NCBI RefSeq assembly: GCF_000283655.1
Contig: NC_016622.1
Coordinates: 632,501 to 696,500 of the forward strand
Direction of reading: 5' to 3'
Length of the DNA: 64,000 bases
Source of the DNA: Azospirillum lipoferum 4B
GTDB lineage: Bacteria; Pseudomonadota; Alphaproteobacteria; Azospirillales; Azospirillaceae
Positions 29,312 through 40,201 of this stretch are shown here, one piece after another; position 1 is the stretch's first letter, and the number at the start of each line of letters is the position of its first letter. A model generated the notes under the pieces. That model was given only the letters and a program-made list of their open reading frames with translations. It ran no database searches and was not told the origin of the DNA. The translations under genes were made by a program, and so were the position numbers.

Positions 29312-30172
29312 ATGAAGACCGTCCTCACCATCCAATCGCACGTCGCCTATGGCTATGTCGGCAACCGGGCCGCGGTGTTTCCGCTGCAGCGGCTGGGCAT
29401 CGACGCCACGGCGGTGAACACCGTCCAGTTCTCCAACCACACCGGTTATGGCGCCTGGACCGGGCAGGTCTTCACGGCGGAGCATATCGCCGACATCGTC
29501 GACGGCATCGCCGCCCGCGGGGTGCTGCCGGCGCAGGATGCGGTGCTGTCCGGCTATATGGGCGCCGTCGAACTGGGGCAGGTGATCGTGGAGACCGCCG
29601 CGCGGGTGAAGGCGGCCAATCCCAAGGCGATCTACTGTTGCGATCCGGTGATGGGCGACGTCGGCCGCGGCTTCTTCGTGCGGCCCGGCCTGCCGGAATT
29701 CATCCGCGATCATGCGGTTCCCGCCGCCGACCTGATGACGCCGAACCAGTTCGAGCTGGAGTATCTGACCGACCGCAAGGTGGCGACGCTGGACGATGCG
29801 CTGGCGGCGACCGCGGCCTTGCGCGCCCGCGGGCCGCGGCTGGTCCTGGTCACCAGCCTGACCCGGAGCGAGGCCGATCCCGACAGCATCGAGATGCTGG
29901 TGGACGGTACCGACGGCGCCTGGCTGGTGGCGACGCCGCGCCTGACCTTCGATCCGCCGCCCAACGGGTCGGGCGACGCGGTGGCGGCGCTGTTCCTGGC
30001 CCATTACCTGAAGGCATTCGATCCTGCCGACGCGCTGGAGCAGGCGGCGGCGGCCATCTTCGCCATCTTCGAAACGACCAAGCGTCTGGGCACGCGAGAG
30101 CTTCAACTGATCGCCGCCCAGGACGATTTCGTCGATCCGCCCCGCCGTTTCACCGCCAGCCGTTTGCGCTGA
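29312..30172 (+). CDS. pdxY: Pyridoxal kinase
   Basis: Ribokinase-family kinase of the PLP salvage pathway, 286 residues from ATG 29312 (MKTVLTIQSHVAYGYVGN). Blocks: QSHVAYGYVGNRAAVFPLQRLG, NTVQFSNHTGYG, YCCDPVMGDVGRGFFV, LMTPNQFELEYL and the anion-hole region NGSGDAVAALFLAHYL (PdxK/PdxY GTGD-type, here GSGD). It converges on the sensor kinase gene with a 22-base gap. Confidence 0.93.
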   Translation: MKTVLTIQSHVAYGYVGNRAAVFPLQRLGIDATAVNTVQFSNHTGYGAWTGQVFTAEHIADIVDGIAARGVLPAQDAVLSGYMGAVELGQVIVETAARVKAANPKAIYCCDPVMGDVGRGFFVRPGLPEFIRDHAVPAADLMTPNQFELEYLTDRKVATLDDALAATAALRARGPRLVLVTSLTRSEADPDSIEMLVDGTDGAWLVATPRLTFDPPPNGSGDAVAALFLAHYLKAFDPADALEQAAAAIFAIFETTKRLGTRELQLIAAQDDFVDPPRRFTASRLR

Positions 30173-30194
30173 GATCCGTCGAACGTCCCGGCTG

Positions 30195-32435
<2,241 letters not shown>

Positions 32436-32688
32436 CGGTGCGGCGGCTTCCTGTCTGGCGGGCGGCTGGACTGCGCCGGAACATTGATTGGACGAACACC
32501 CTAAAGAAAGTGTAACCGGACGGAAACCAGGGCATTCCCACTGCGCCCAGATGCCGCGCCGGCCAACCGCTGCAAACGCCACCCTGCCATTCCCGCCGCT
32601 GGTCCCCCGCGTGCCGGTCGGCGGTTGCCGGAAGCGGCTCCATCCGTTAGGTAAGGGGCAACTTGGCAGCCGGATAGCGCTTATCCCC

Positions 32689-33861
32689 ATGACCGACGGA
32701 CCGCTTTCGCTCTACCGCGCCCGCCGCGGCAGCGGCACTCTTCGCCCCGATCCCGACCAGGAGCTGGCGGCGGAGAAGTTCCAAAGCCTGTATCAGGCGC
32801 TGAAGGGCTATCAGCCGCAACCCGCTGGCGACGGCAAGCCTGCCGGGGGAGGGTGGCTGGAGCGTTTCGGCCTTGGCCGCCGCCGTTCCACCCCGCCGCC
32901 GCCCGACATCGCCTCCACCGCGCCGCAGGGGCTCTACATCTACGGCAGCGTCGGGCGCGGCAAGTCGATGCTGATGGACCTGTTCTTCGAGACGGCTCCC
33001 GTCGACAAGAAGCGGCGCGTCCATTTCCACGAATTCATGCTGGAGATCCACCAGCGCATCCACGACCACCGCCAGTCCGGCAAGGGGAAGGGTGACGGCC
33101 CGGACGAGGCGCTGCCCGAGCTGGCCCGCGCCCTGGCCGACGAGGCGTGGCTGCTCTGCTTCGACGAGTTCCACGTCACCAACATCGTCGACGCGATGAT
33201 CCTTGGCCGGCTGTTCACCAACCTGTTCGACCTGGGGGTGGTGGTGGTGGCGACCTCCAACTGGCCGCCGGACATGCTGTACAAGGACGGGCTTCAGCGC
33301 GAGCTGTTCCTGCCCTTCATCGCGCTTCTGAAGGAGAAGCTGGACATCCTGTCGCTGGACGGCCCCACCGACTACCGGCTGGACCGTCTGAAGGGGGTGC
33401 CGATCTACCACCACCCGCTGGGCGCGGCGTCGGACGCCGCCCTTGCCAGGGCCTTCTCCGACCTGACCGGCGGTGCGTCGGGCGAGCCCTGCAGCCTGAC
33501 GGTGCAGGGCCGCCGGGTCGAGATCGACCGCGCCGCCAAAAGCGTGGCCTGGGTCGATTTCTGGAACCTGTGCGGCAAGCCGCTGGGGGCGGCCGACTAT
33601 CTGGCCATCGCCACCCATTTCCACACGGTCCTGATCGACCATGTTCCGACCATGAAGGACGAACTGCGCAACGAGGCCAAGCGCTTCATGACGCTGATCG
33701 ACGCGCTGTACGAACACAAGGTCAACGTCGTCATCGCCGCCGAAGGCCCGCCCGAGCGGCTTTATCCGGAAGGCACCCACGCCTTCGAGTTCGAACGCAC
33801 GGTCAGCCGGCTGATGGAGATGCAGAGCGAGGATTACCTGCAAAGGCAGCATCTTACTTGA
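32689..33861 (+). CDS. zapE: Cell division protein ZapE / AFG1-like ATPase
   Basis: Z-ring-associated P-loop ATPase of 390 residues from ATG 32689 (MTDGPLSLYRARRGSG). Walker A GSVGRGKSMLMDLFF at about 86-100, then HFHEFMLEIHQRIHDHR, Walker B LLCFDEFHVTNIVDAMIL and VVATSNWPPDMLYKDGLQR. The final 17 codons (about 33811-33861) are duplicated at 53494-53544, so the present 3' end was most likely supplied by an incoming island that integrated here and rebuilt the reading frame. Compared with the displaced copy, six of the seven differences are synonymous and one is Gln to His. Confidence 0.95.
   Translation: MTDGPLSLYRARRGSGTLRPDPDQELAAEKFQSLYQALKGYQPQPAGDGKPAGGGWLERFGLGRRRSTPPPPDIASTAPQGLYIYGSVGRGKSMLMDLFFETAPVDKKRRVHFHEFMLEIHQRIHDHRQSGKGKGDGPDEALPELARALADEAWLLCFDEFHVTNIVDAMILGRLFTNLFDLGVVVVATSNWPPDMLYKDGLQRELFLPFIALLKEKLDILSLDGPTDYRLDRLKGVPIYHHPLGAASDAALARAFSDLTGGASGEPCSLTVQGRRVEIDRAAKSVAWVDFWNLCGKPLGAADYLAIATHFHTVLIDHVPTMKDELRNEAKRFMTLIDALYEHKVNVVIAAEGPPERLYPEGTHAFEFERTVSRLMEMQSEDYLQRQHLT
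33811..33861 (+). repeat. attL: 3' end of zapE, left border of genomic island
   Basis: 51 bases ending in the zapE stop match 53494-53544 at 44 positions; the first 23 bases are identical. Differences fall almost all at third codon positions. The exact 23-base block (33811-33833) is the likely crossover core. Confidence 0.85.
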
Positions 33862-34149
33862 TATTTTCTGATTACTCTCCGACCGGTGTCACATCTGTGT
33901 CTCACGAGGCATGCCCGATAAGCTAGGCAGCCATGAAAACTTCGCATCCGCTGCCCTGACGGCGCCGCTCTCCCGCCCCGTCCGCCGCTCCCGAGGCTAA
34001 CCCCGTCCTCGCGCCGCGCAAGGCCAAGCCGCCTCCGGCGGTAGCCTGCGGCCAGCCTTGCGCGCCGCTGTGGGCGGGGTTCTCCGGATCGCAGGTCGGG
34101 ACGGGAGGATGGTCGTATTCCCGGTCGAACAGGAGGATGGGGTTGGCGG
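33862..34149. other. Island left end, non-coding; contains GGTGTCACA repeat
   Basis: No gene can be supported. CCGGTGTCACA at 33883-33893, followed by a loose second copy (GTGTCTCAC), matches the tandem GGTGTCACA sites at 53286-53306 near the right border. These are good candidates for recombinase arm-binding sites. Confidence 0.5.
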
Positions 34150-34404
34150 TCAGGTCTCCTCCGGTTCGCGCAGGCGCACACCGGGGCCGCCGGCCCGTTG
34201 TTCCCCGTCGGCCAGGAACACGACCCCCGCAGCCTCCAGCGCACGACGGACAGCCTCAACATTCTCGACCAAGCTTTTGCTCGTCCCTTTCGCCCCTTCC
34301 ATGCGCCGGATCGTTGGCCCCGACACGCCGGACTCCTCCGCCAAGCGGTTCTGCCTCCAGTCGAGCAAAGCGCGCGCCGCCCTGATCTGTGCCCCCGTCA
34401 GCAT
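34150..34404 (-). CDS. XRE-family small transcriptional regulator
   Basis: 84-residue helix-turn-helix protein. The domain fills the first 60 residues: TGAQIRAARALLDWRQNRLAEESGVSGPTIRRMEGAKG, a standard Cro/C1-type pattern. The C-terminal NVEAVRRALEAAGVVFLADGEQRAGGPGVRLRE is the tail common to this alphaproteobacterial subfamily. It is the first gene inside the left island border and may regulate island genes or its own promoter. Confidence 0.85.
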   Translation of the reverse strand: MLTGAQIRAARALLDWRQNRLAEESGVSGPTIRRMEGAKGTSKSLVENVEAVRRALEAAGVVFLADGEQRAGGPGVRLREPEET

Positions 34405-34503
34405 GCCGTTTTCCTTTTTTGATCACGCAAGATCGTTTTGTGTTGACGAATTCCGGTCATGCCTGATAGTAAAACGGTCACGGATGAGGTAGAAGGGAAA
34501 CTC

Positions 34504-34964
34504 ATGGCCGACGCCCATGGCGCATGCCTGTATCCGGGGGCGCCCGCCAGCGTTCCTCCGCTCTCCCGCCGCAGGCTGCTGGCTGGCGTCGCTGCTTCCT
34601 CAACGCTCGCCCCCTCAATCATGGCATCGGGACCCGATCCGCTACGCCGTACCTCGCCGCGATGCCACCCGACGACTACGCCCGCTACAAGGCCGCCACG
34701 AAGGCCGCCGGACTCGATGAGTTGGACGACCGCATCGAGGCCCTGTGCACTCGCCTCAACGACATTGAGACGCGCATCGCCGCACTGCCGGCACACACTG
34801 TCGCCGAGTTGGTGGCTCGCCTCCGTGTCCTCTGGCATATGATCCAGGCGGAACCCGGCCAACTCTTCGCTGGGCCCTCTGCCGATGCCCAACCCGAATT
34901 GCGGCTTACCTGGAGCGTGTTGGCCGATGCTGGCCGGATCGCCAAGATGGCGCGATGTCGTTAA
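34504..34964 (+). pseudogene. Broken small gene with Tat-like leader
   Basis: One frame starts at 34504 with MADAHGACLYPG and reaches SRRRLLAGVAASSTLAPSIM, a Tat-like SRRRLL leader. Near 34650 protein-like sequence moves to another frame and continues as YLAAMPPDDYARYKAATKAAGLDELDDRIEALCTRL to 34964. The two parts join naturally if one base is gained or lost around 34650. Function unknown; similar Tat-led, helix-rich short proteins occur in mobile regions of this genus (recollection, not checked). Confidence 0.45.
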
Positions 34965-35189
34965 CCCGTGGCGGCGCGTCGGATGAAGGGTGATAGGGGA
35001 TTGTAGGACTGGGATAGCAAGATAAAAGGGCGGATACGCCGGTCGGATATGTAGCCAACATCAAATGGATATAGCGTATACAGAACGCGGTAGCTGAACA
35101 CGAGTGAACACAGTCTCTGTCCGCTGCCGGCAACGGCGTGCTGGTTCGGGGCTGGCGGGACTGTCAGGAATTCCGTGTACGGGCAATAA

Positions 35190-35500
35190 CCGAGGGACCG
35201 AAGGATGCCCGTATGCACGACGCAAACAGACGGTCGTAGCGCCCGCAGTCGGCGGCCGGCTCGATGGACAGCGTCAACGCCGCCGGCACCGCCACACACG
35301 GCGCCGGAGTGACGTCGTGGCGCCGGGCCAGGATCTTCAGAATCACGTCCCGGCTGTGCGTGCCGCTCGCCAGCGCCTCGCGGCAGGCGGCCACCACCGC
35401 GCCCAGCCTATCATTGAGAACGGCGATGAGGATCTCCACCATCTGCCGGTCGCCGTCGGTCGCGGCGGCAAGCTTGCGGCGGATGTGGCCGATCATCCCG
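35190..35500 (-). pseudogene. IS21-family IstA transposase remnant (C-terminal part)
   Basis: The minus strand encodes DGDRQMVEILIAVLNDRLGAVVAACREALASGTHSRDVILKILARR followed by PAALTLSIEPAADCGRYDRLF, the characteristic C-terminal tail of IS21 IstA proteins. The N-terminal catalytic part and the istB partner are absent, and the upstream side is cut by the IS630 element at about 35515. Non-functional. Confidence 0.75.
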
Positions 35501-35514
35501 AAAACGGGGGCCTT

Positions 35515-36683
35515 ATACCAGCGGCTTTGAAGTGTGACTCGTCACGGTGGATTCCCTTTTGGTCCGCCCTGTGATTCGCTGCCAGCTCTCGGAAGGAGGC
35601 GGGTATGGCGGCGATTGCGATCACGCGGCTGGAGCTGAGTTCAGCGGAGTTGCGCCAGCGGGCGGTGCGTTTTGGCGATCCGGATGTAGCGCGGCGCCTT
35701 CTCGCCCTAGCTCTGGTTTTGGAGGGGCGATCTCGCGAGGACGCCGCGCGGTCTTGCGGGATGGATCGGCAAACGTTGCGGGATTGGGTTCACCGCTACA
35801 ACGCCCAAGGCGTGGCGGGGCTGCGGGATCGTAAGGCACCGGGAGCCAAGCCGAAGCTGTCGGCGGAGCAGGAAGCGGAGGTGGCGTCCTGGGTCCGCTC
35901 CGGTCCGGACCTCGCCGAGGATGGCGTGGTTCGGTGGCGGCGGTGCGATCTGGCCCGCAAGATCGAGCGCCGGTTCGGCGTGGTGCTGGCCGAGCGCAGC
36001 GTTGGCGGGCTGTTGCGCCGTCTGGGGTTCCGTCGCCTGTCGGTGCGCCCCCAGCATCCTCAGCAGGATGGCGAGGCGCTCGAGGCTCACAAAAAAACTT
36101 TGCCGCTCTGGTTGCCGGCGCCCTCCCCGACACCGCCCGCGGCAAGCCGCTGGAGCTCTGGTGGCAGGACGAAGCCCGGGTCGGCCAGCAAGGGACCCTG
36201 ACCCGGGTGTGGGCCGCCAAGGGCAGCCGGCCACGCGCGCCCCGCGACCAGCGCCATAGCTGGGCCTACCTGTTCGGCGCCGTCTGCCCGAGCCGTGGCG
36301 CCGCCGCGGCCTTGGTCCTGCCCAAGGCCAACGCCGCGGCAATGACCCTGCACATGGCCGAGATCAGCGGCCAAGTGAGCGACGGCCACCATGCGGTGCT
36401 CATCCTCGACGGCGCAGGCTGGCACCAGCCGGGCGACAAGCTGGTCGTGCCCGAAAACATCAGCCTTCTGCATCTCCCGCCCTATTGCCCGGAACTCAAT
36501 CCGGTCGAAAACATCTGGCAGTTCCTGCGACAGAACCACCTCAGCCATCGCGTCTTCGATTCCTATGCCGCCATCGTCGAGGCCTGCTGCGAGGCGTGGA
36601 ACGCTCTCGCCCAGGCACCCGAAATCATTCGCTCAATCGCCTCACGCTCGTGGGCAGCGGTCAATGTCTAAAGCCGCTGGTAT
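35515..36683 (+). mobile_element. IS630-family insertion sequence
   Basis: About 1.17 kb bounded by 14-base perfect inverted repeats ATACCAGCGGCTTT (35515-35528) and its complement (36670-36683). TA-rich dinucleotides adjoin both ends, as expected for TA-targeting IS630 elements. It carries one transposase gene read through a -1 frameshift. It separates the IS21 remnant from the IS30 remnant. Confidence 0.85.
35605..36671 (+). CDS. IS630-family transposase, expressed by -1 frameshift
   Basis: The first frame from ATG 35605 encodes the helix-turn-helix part (MAAIAITRLELSSAELRQRA, QTLRDWVHRYNAQGVAGLRD). A run of seven A at 36091-36097 lets ribosomes slip back one base, giving HKKNFAAL and continuing into the second frame with the DDE catalytic domain: LWWQDEARVGQQG (D1), VLILDGAGWHQPGD (D2) and LPPYCPELNPVENIWQFLR (E). 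The joined product is about 355 residues. A-run frameshifting is well known in this IS family; a simple indel is the alternative. Confidence 0.85.
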
Positions 36684-36689
36684 TATTCC

Positions 36690-36905
36690 ATGCTTATTTA
36701 CAGCTTGGCGTACTCGGTGCCGTTGTCGAAGGTGGCGGAGCGCCGCAGGGCCGGCGGGAGGGGGCTGAGGAAGGCGAGCAGGCGGTCGATGACCGGCTTG
36801 GCCGCCTTTCAGGACTGGCGGAAGAGCTTGGTGAAGCGTGTGAGCCGTTCATGGACGACGAGCACCGCTTGCCCATAGCGGGAAAGTTTGAGGGTGGGCG
36901 CGGAG
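36690..36905 (-). pseudogene. IS30-family transposase remnant
   Basis: The minus strand reads AVLVVHERLTRFTKLFRQS, an in-frame stop, then KAAKPVIDRLLAFLSPLPPALRRSATFDNGTEYAKL. The TFDNGTE block is the second catalytic Asp motif of IS30 transposases. The in-frame stop and the missing N- and C-terminal parts make it dead. It lies just past the end of the seven-gene operon and abuts the IS630 right end. Confidence 0.7.
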
Positions 36906-36987
36906 AGCCGCGACGTCGGCATCGTCAGGCGGATGTCCCGAACAGCGGCACCAGCCTGTGAGAGCGGTACCCCTCGTAGCGGGCCGG

Positions 36988-38013
36988 TCATCGCGTCGGC
37001 GCTTTCTCCAGGGGAGCGGTGCCGGATAGCAGGAAACGCATGTCGATGCGCCGGTTCTGCTCTTGACCCTGTTCGGTGCTGTTGTCCGCGATCGCCCGTC
37101 CGCCAGCGTAGCCGCTGACGCCGAACACGGATCGCCCCTGGGCATTGGCCAGCTTTTCGAGATTGGGCCTGCCTTTCATCATTTCCGAGAACGCCTCCAG
37201 GGCGCGCCGCGTAGACAGCCGCCAATTGTTCGCAAAATCTGGATGGTGCTGGCCTGGGCGCACCTGTGTGTTATCGGAATGTCCCTCGATGAACACCGCC
37301 TCTAGGAACGCAGAGGATCCCGGTGGACAGTCCTGCGACGGGCGCGTCGCGCAATGGACTTCCCGTTCCATGATGCCGGCCAACACCTGTAGGGCTTGAG
37401 CCCCGCGGCGGTCCAGCTTTGCGTCGCCTTTCTCGAAAAGCAGACCGTCGGGGAGCCGCAGTACTCCCTCTTCCAACTCTGCGACCACCTCGAAGCGCTG
37501 CTCGCGCATCGTATTGACGATCCGGTTGAGGAGTTCCGCGCGCTTCTGCTTGTTCTTGGTGTAGAGGATCTGCTCGGTCGTGCGCGCATCCTGCATCTCG
37601 GAGAGCGCCCGTCGCGCCGTCGTTTCGGCGGAGCGCGCTGCGTCGATATCGTTGCGTGCCGCACTGAGCTGTGCGTCCAAGGAGGTCAGACGACTCTGAG
37701 CCGAATGCGCCTCACGCCGCGCCTCGTCGCGCTCGTCGACAAGCCGCTTGGCTATGGTGCGGGCTTCCTTCTGAGCCTCGGATAGTTCGTGCGCGAGGTG
37801 CTCGGCCCTTCCCCTTTCGGCCTCAAGGGCGTTCCGGACCCTGAGCATGTCCCCGTCGGCCCCCTGATTGTCGATGACCACACCAGTTAGCAAGAGGATG
37901 AAGATAAAGAGGATTCCTGTCAGCAGATCACTGACGGAGGCGAAATAGCCGTCCTGCTCGCCGGCTTCTCCGGCGGAGTGGCGCCGGCCGCGCTTCGATC
38001 TGATCGCCTGCAT
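36988..38013 (-). CDS. MotB/ZorB-like stator protein with OmpA peptidoglycan-binding domain
   Basis: Last gene of the seven-gene island operon, 341 residues. The single membrane helix (SVSDLLTGILFIFILLLTGVVI, about 27-48) has an Asp (D29) at its N-terminal end, where MotB and ZorB keep the ion-carrying Asp. A periplasmic coiled coil follows (about 55-160, rich in Glu/Arg/Ala). The C-terminal OmpA-like domain (about 185-332) contains FEKGDAKLDRRG, FIEGHSDNTQ, NNWRLSTRRA and GQEQNRRIDMRF, which should bind peptidoglycan. It follows the MotA/ZorA-like gene by 50 bases. Known relatives are the Zorya defence stator and the flagellar stator; this one has neither a flagellar nor a complete Zorya context. 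Confidence 0.88.
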   Translation of the reverse strand: MQAIRSKRGRRHSAGEAGEQDGYFASVSDLLTGILFIFILLLTGVVIDNQGADGDMLRVRNALEAERGRAEHLAHELSEAQKEARTIAKRLVDERDEARREAHSAQSRLTSLDAQLSAARNDIDAARSAETTARRALSEMQDARTTEQILYTKNKQKRAELLNRIVNTMREQRFEVVAELEEGVLRLPDGLLFEKGDAKLDRRGAQALQVLAGIMEREVHCATRPSQDCPPGSSAFLEAVFIEGHSDNTQVRPGQHHPDFANNWRLSTRRALEAFSEMMKGRPNLEKLANAQGRSVFGVSGYAGGRAIADNSTEQGQEQNRRIDMRFLLSGTAPLEKAPTR

Positions 38014-38063
38014 GGAACCTGCTCCCGAATTTCCCGACCGGGTTACGGATGGTTGTCATCCGA

Positions 38064-40169
38064 TTAAAGACCAAGCTTCTGCCGGATCGAGCTGAGGGGT
38101 GACGGCGCGGCCGCTTCGGGCGCAATGTGGATCACCGCCGGCTGCGCCGCGTCGCGGATGGCCGCCAGCACCGGCTCCAGTGAGGCCAGCGTCTCCACCA
38201 CCTCGGCCAAGCGGTCGATCGTGCGGTTCAAGGCGATTACCTGTTCGGCGGTTCCCGACAGCTCCCGGAACGAGGTGCCGGCCTCTGCCACGGCCTGCGC
38301 CGTTCCGGCCAGAGCGGCCAGCGGGGTTTCCAGGGACGCCACCCGTTGGCTTGAGGAGGTGAGCGCCTCGATCGGCGGCCTCATGCGAACGAGCACGTCG
38401 CCGGCATCCGCCAGCCCGGCGTACGAGGCTTCCAATGCGCCTAGACGCTGCGTCATCGCGTTGAGTGTGTCCAAGACCCGGTCGAGGCCAGACAGATGGT
38501 CCACCAACTCGCCGACCGCCTGCGCCGCCGCCTCCAACTGCTCCATCCGACCCACGGCCTGGGCGAGCGCCTTGAAGGTGTCGTGCATGGCGGCCACGCT
38601 CTCCGCCACCACGGTCACACGCTCGACGGCCACCCGGCCCTTGGACAGGCTTCCCGACGATGCATCGAACGCTTTTCTCAGGGCCGTGGTGCTCAGCTCG
38701 ATGCTGTGCGCCAGTTCCTCCATCGGCCGGCCGGTCGCGTTGACCTTGGCGACCAGCCCCTCAAGCCTGCCGAGGAACTCGGGCAGGGCCTGGGTCGTCC
38801 GCTCATCGGCATTGCGGAAGGCCCCGGCGGCGCGGCCGAGATCGGTGATGATCCGATCGGCGGTCGTCGTCAGCTCGCCGTTGAGCTGTGCCGACACGGT
38901 CTGGAAGTCGTTGTCGATCTTCTCCATGTGGCCGTGCAGGGCATTGCCCGCTTCGTCGAGCCGCGCCGCCAGCCGCGCCGCCGTGTCCGCCAACTGGCCT
39001 TCCATTTGCCTTGTCGCGTCAGCCGCGGATGCCGTGAGCGCCCTGCTGCCTTCCAGCAGGCCACCGATCATTCCGGCGCTGCCATCGTGCAAGGCCTTGT
39101 TCATGTGGTCCGCCGCAGCGCTGACCCGTTCGTCCAGTGCCTGTGTGCTCTGGTCGATGGCCTCCGCGAGGTTCTTGTCCATGCCCTCCACCGTCGCGAT
39201 GAGGCTCTGGAAGTTCCTGCACAGCGTTTCGAGCCGTTCGAGCAGGTCGGCCGTGCGGCTGCTAAGCGATTCCTCCAGCCGGCGGGTGAACGCGCCGATC
39301 ATCTTCTCCATGGAGTCGCGGCTCAGTTCGCCGACCTTGGCGGTCATCTCGTTCACGACGGTGACGAGCGGCTTCATCCCGTCGCCCACAGCCTTGGCGG
39401 TGCGCTCCGACAGATTCTCCACCAGATGATCGCGCCATTGTGTGTCGATCGACTGGAACACCGTGATCTGCCGCGTCAGCAGCGCGTTGGTTTCCGCGAT
39501 GAGCTGAATGGGGTGGCGCACGGGAATCCGGCTGTCGAGCAGGCGGCCGAGATCGTCGATCCTGGCCTCGATGCCATGCAGCCGGTGCCGAAGCCACCAC
39601 GAGAAGACAATGGACGCCAGAAGGCCGGCGATGGAGCAGGTGAACTTCATCGCTGCCGCGGACAGCAGGCCCTGCAGGGCGACGTGCGTCGCCGTCGCCG
39701 TCGCCGCCGACATGGTGCCGGTGGCGGCGACCAGAGCCAGAAGTAGGCTGATGAAGGTGAAGAGCAGCCCGGTGCCGACCAGATACCCGGGGACCGCCTG
39801 ATAGAGGGCGACGTTGATGTTGGCCTGACGCAGCAGGTCTATGGACAGGAACTCCGACGGTTTCACGGTGGCGACCACGGCCATGTCATCGCCGGTCGGA
39901 GGGGCCAGTGTGGCCTCGATCCCTATCCAGGCGCTCTGCAGTCCGGGCTTTCGCCGGAAAGCGTGCTCCATCGCATCCAGTTCGGGACCGAAGCGGGCCG
40001 GCGAGGCGACGGCCTCCACGATGCTGGCGGCACTGCGAAGATCGCTGTCAACCTCCTGGAACCGGGCCGATGCCCGCAGCCCGACCAGCACGCCGAACGC
40101 AACGATCAGGCTGGCGATGAGCGCGATGACCACTGGGTTGTTGGCGGCATGGATGACGGCGTCGAACAT
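38064..40169 (-). CDS. MotA/ZorA-like channel protein with ~500-residue cytoplasmic tail
   Basis: 701 residues. Three membrane helices are clear: VVIALIASLIVAFGVLVGL (13-31), VPGYLVGTGLLFTFISLLLALVAA (126-149) and AMKFTCSIAGLLASIVFSWWL (173-193). The last two match the MotA/TolQ/ExbB pattern (P.YLVG.GLLFTF, K.T.SIAGL..S). From about 200 to the C-terminus is an Ala/Leu/Glu-rich, largely coiled-coil cytoplasmic tail with apolipoprotein-like repeats. This layout is that of ZorA, whose long tail is thought to carry a signal into the cell. It pairs with the downstream MotB-like protein to make a probable proton-driven stator in the inner membrane. Confidence 0.85.
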   Translation of the reverse strand: MFDAVIHAANNPVVIALIASLIVAFGVLVGLRASARFQEVDSDLRSAASIVEAVASPARFGPELDAMEHAFRRKPGLQSAWIGIEATLAPPTGDDMAVVATVKPSEFLSIDLLRQANINVALYQAVPGYLVGTGLLFTFISLLLALVAATGTMSAATATATHVALQGLLSAAAMKFTCSIAGLLASIVFSWWLRHRLHGIEARIDDLGRLLDSRIPVRHPIQLIAETNALLTRQITVFQSIDTQWRDHLVENLSERTAKAVGDGMKPLVTVVNEMTAKVGELSRDSMEKMIGAFTRRLEESLSSRTADLLERLETLCRNFQSLIATVEGMDKNLAEAIDQSTQALDERVSAAADHMNKALHDGSAGMIGGLLEGSRALTASAADATRQMEGQLADTAARLAARLDEAGNALHGHMEKIDNDFQTVSAQLNGELTTTADRIITDLGRAAGAFRNADERTTQALPEFLGRLEGLVAKVNATGRPMEELAHSIELSTTALRKAFDASSGSLSKGRVAVERVTVVAESVAAMHDTFKALAQAVGRMEQLEAAAQAVGELVDHLSGLDRVLDTLNAMTQRLGALEASYAGLADAGDVLVRMRPPIEALTSSSQRVASLETPLAALAGTAQAVAEAGTSFRELSGTAEQVIALNRTIDRLAEVVETLASLEPVLAAIRDAAQPAVIHIAPEAAAPSPLSSIRQKLGL

Positions 40170-40201
40170 TTGCTTGATCCGATCGGATGAGTGGTGGCGG
40201 G

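Noticed and set aside
34398-34892. Minus-strand frame over the broken Tat-like gene
   Set aside because: Amino-acid pattern is not protein-like, and the plus-strand frames give better sequence (SRRRLLAGV, then DDYARYKAATKAAGL).
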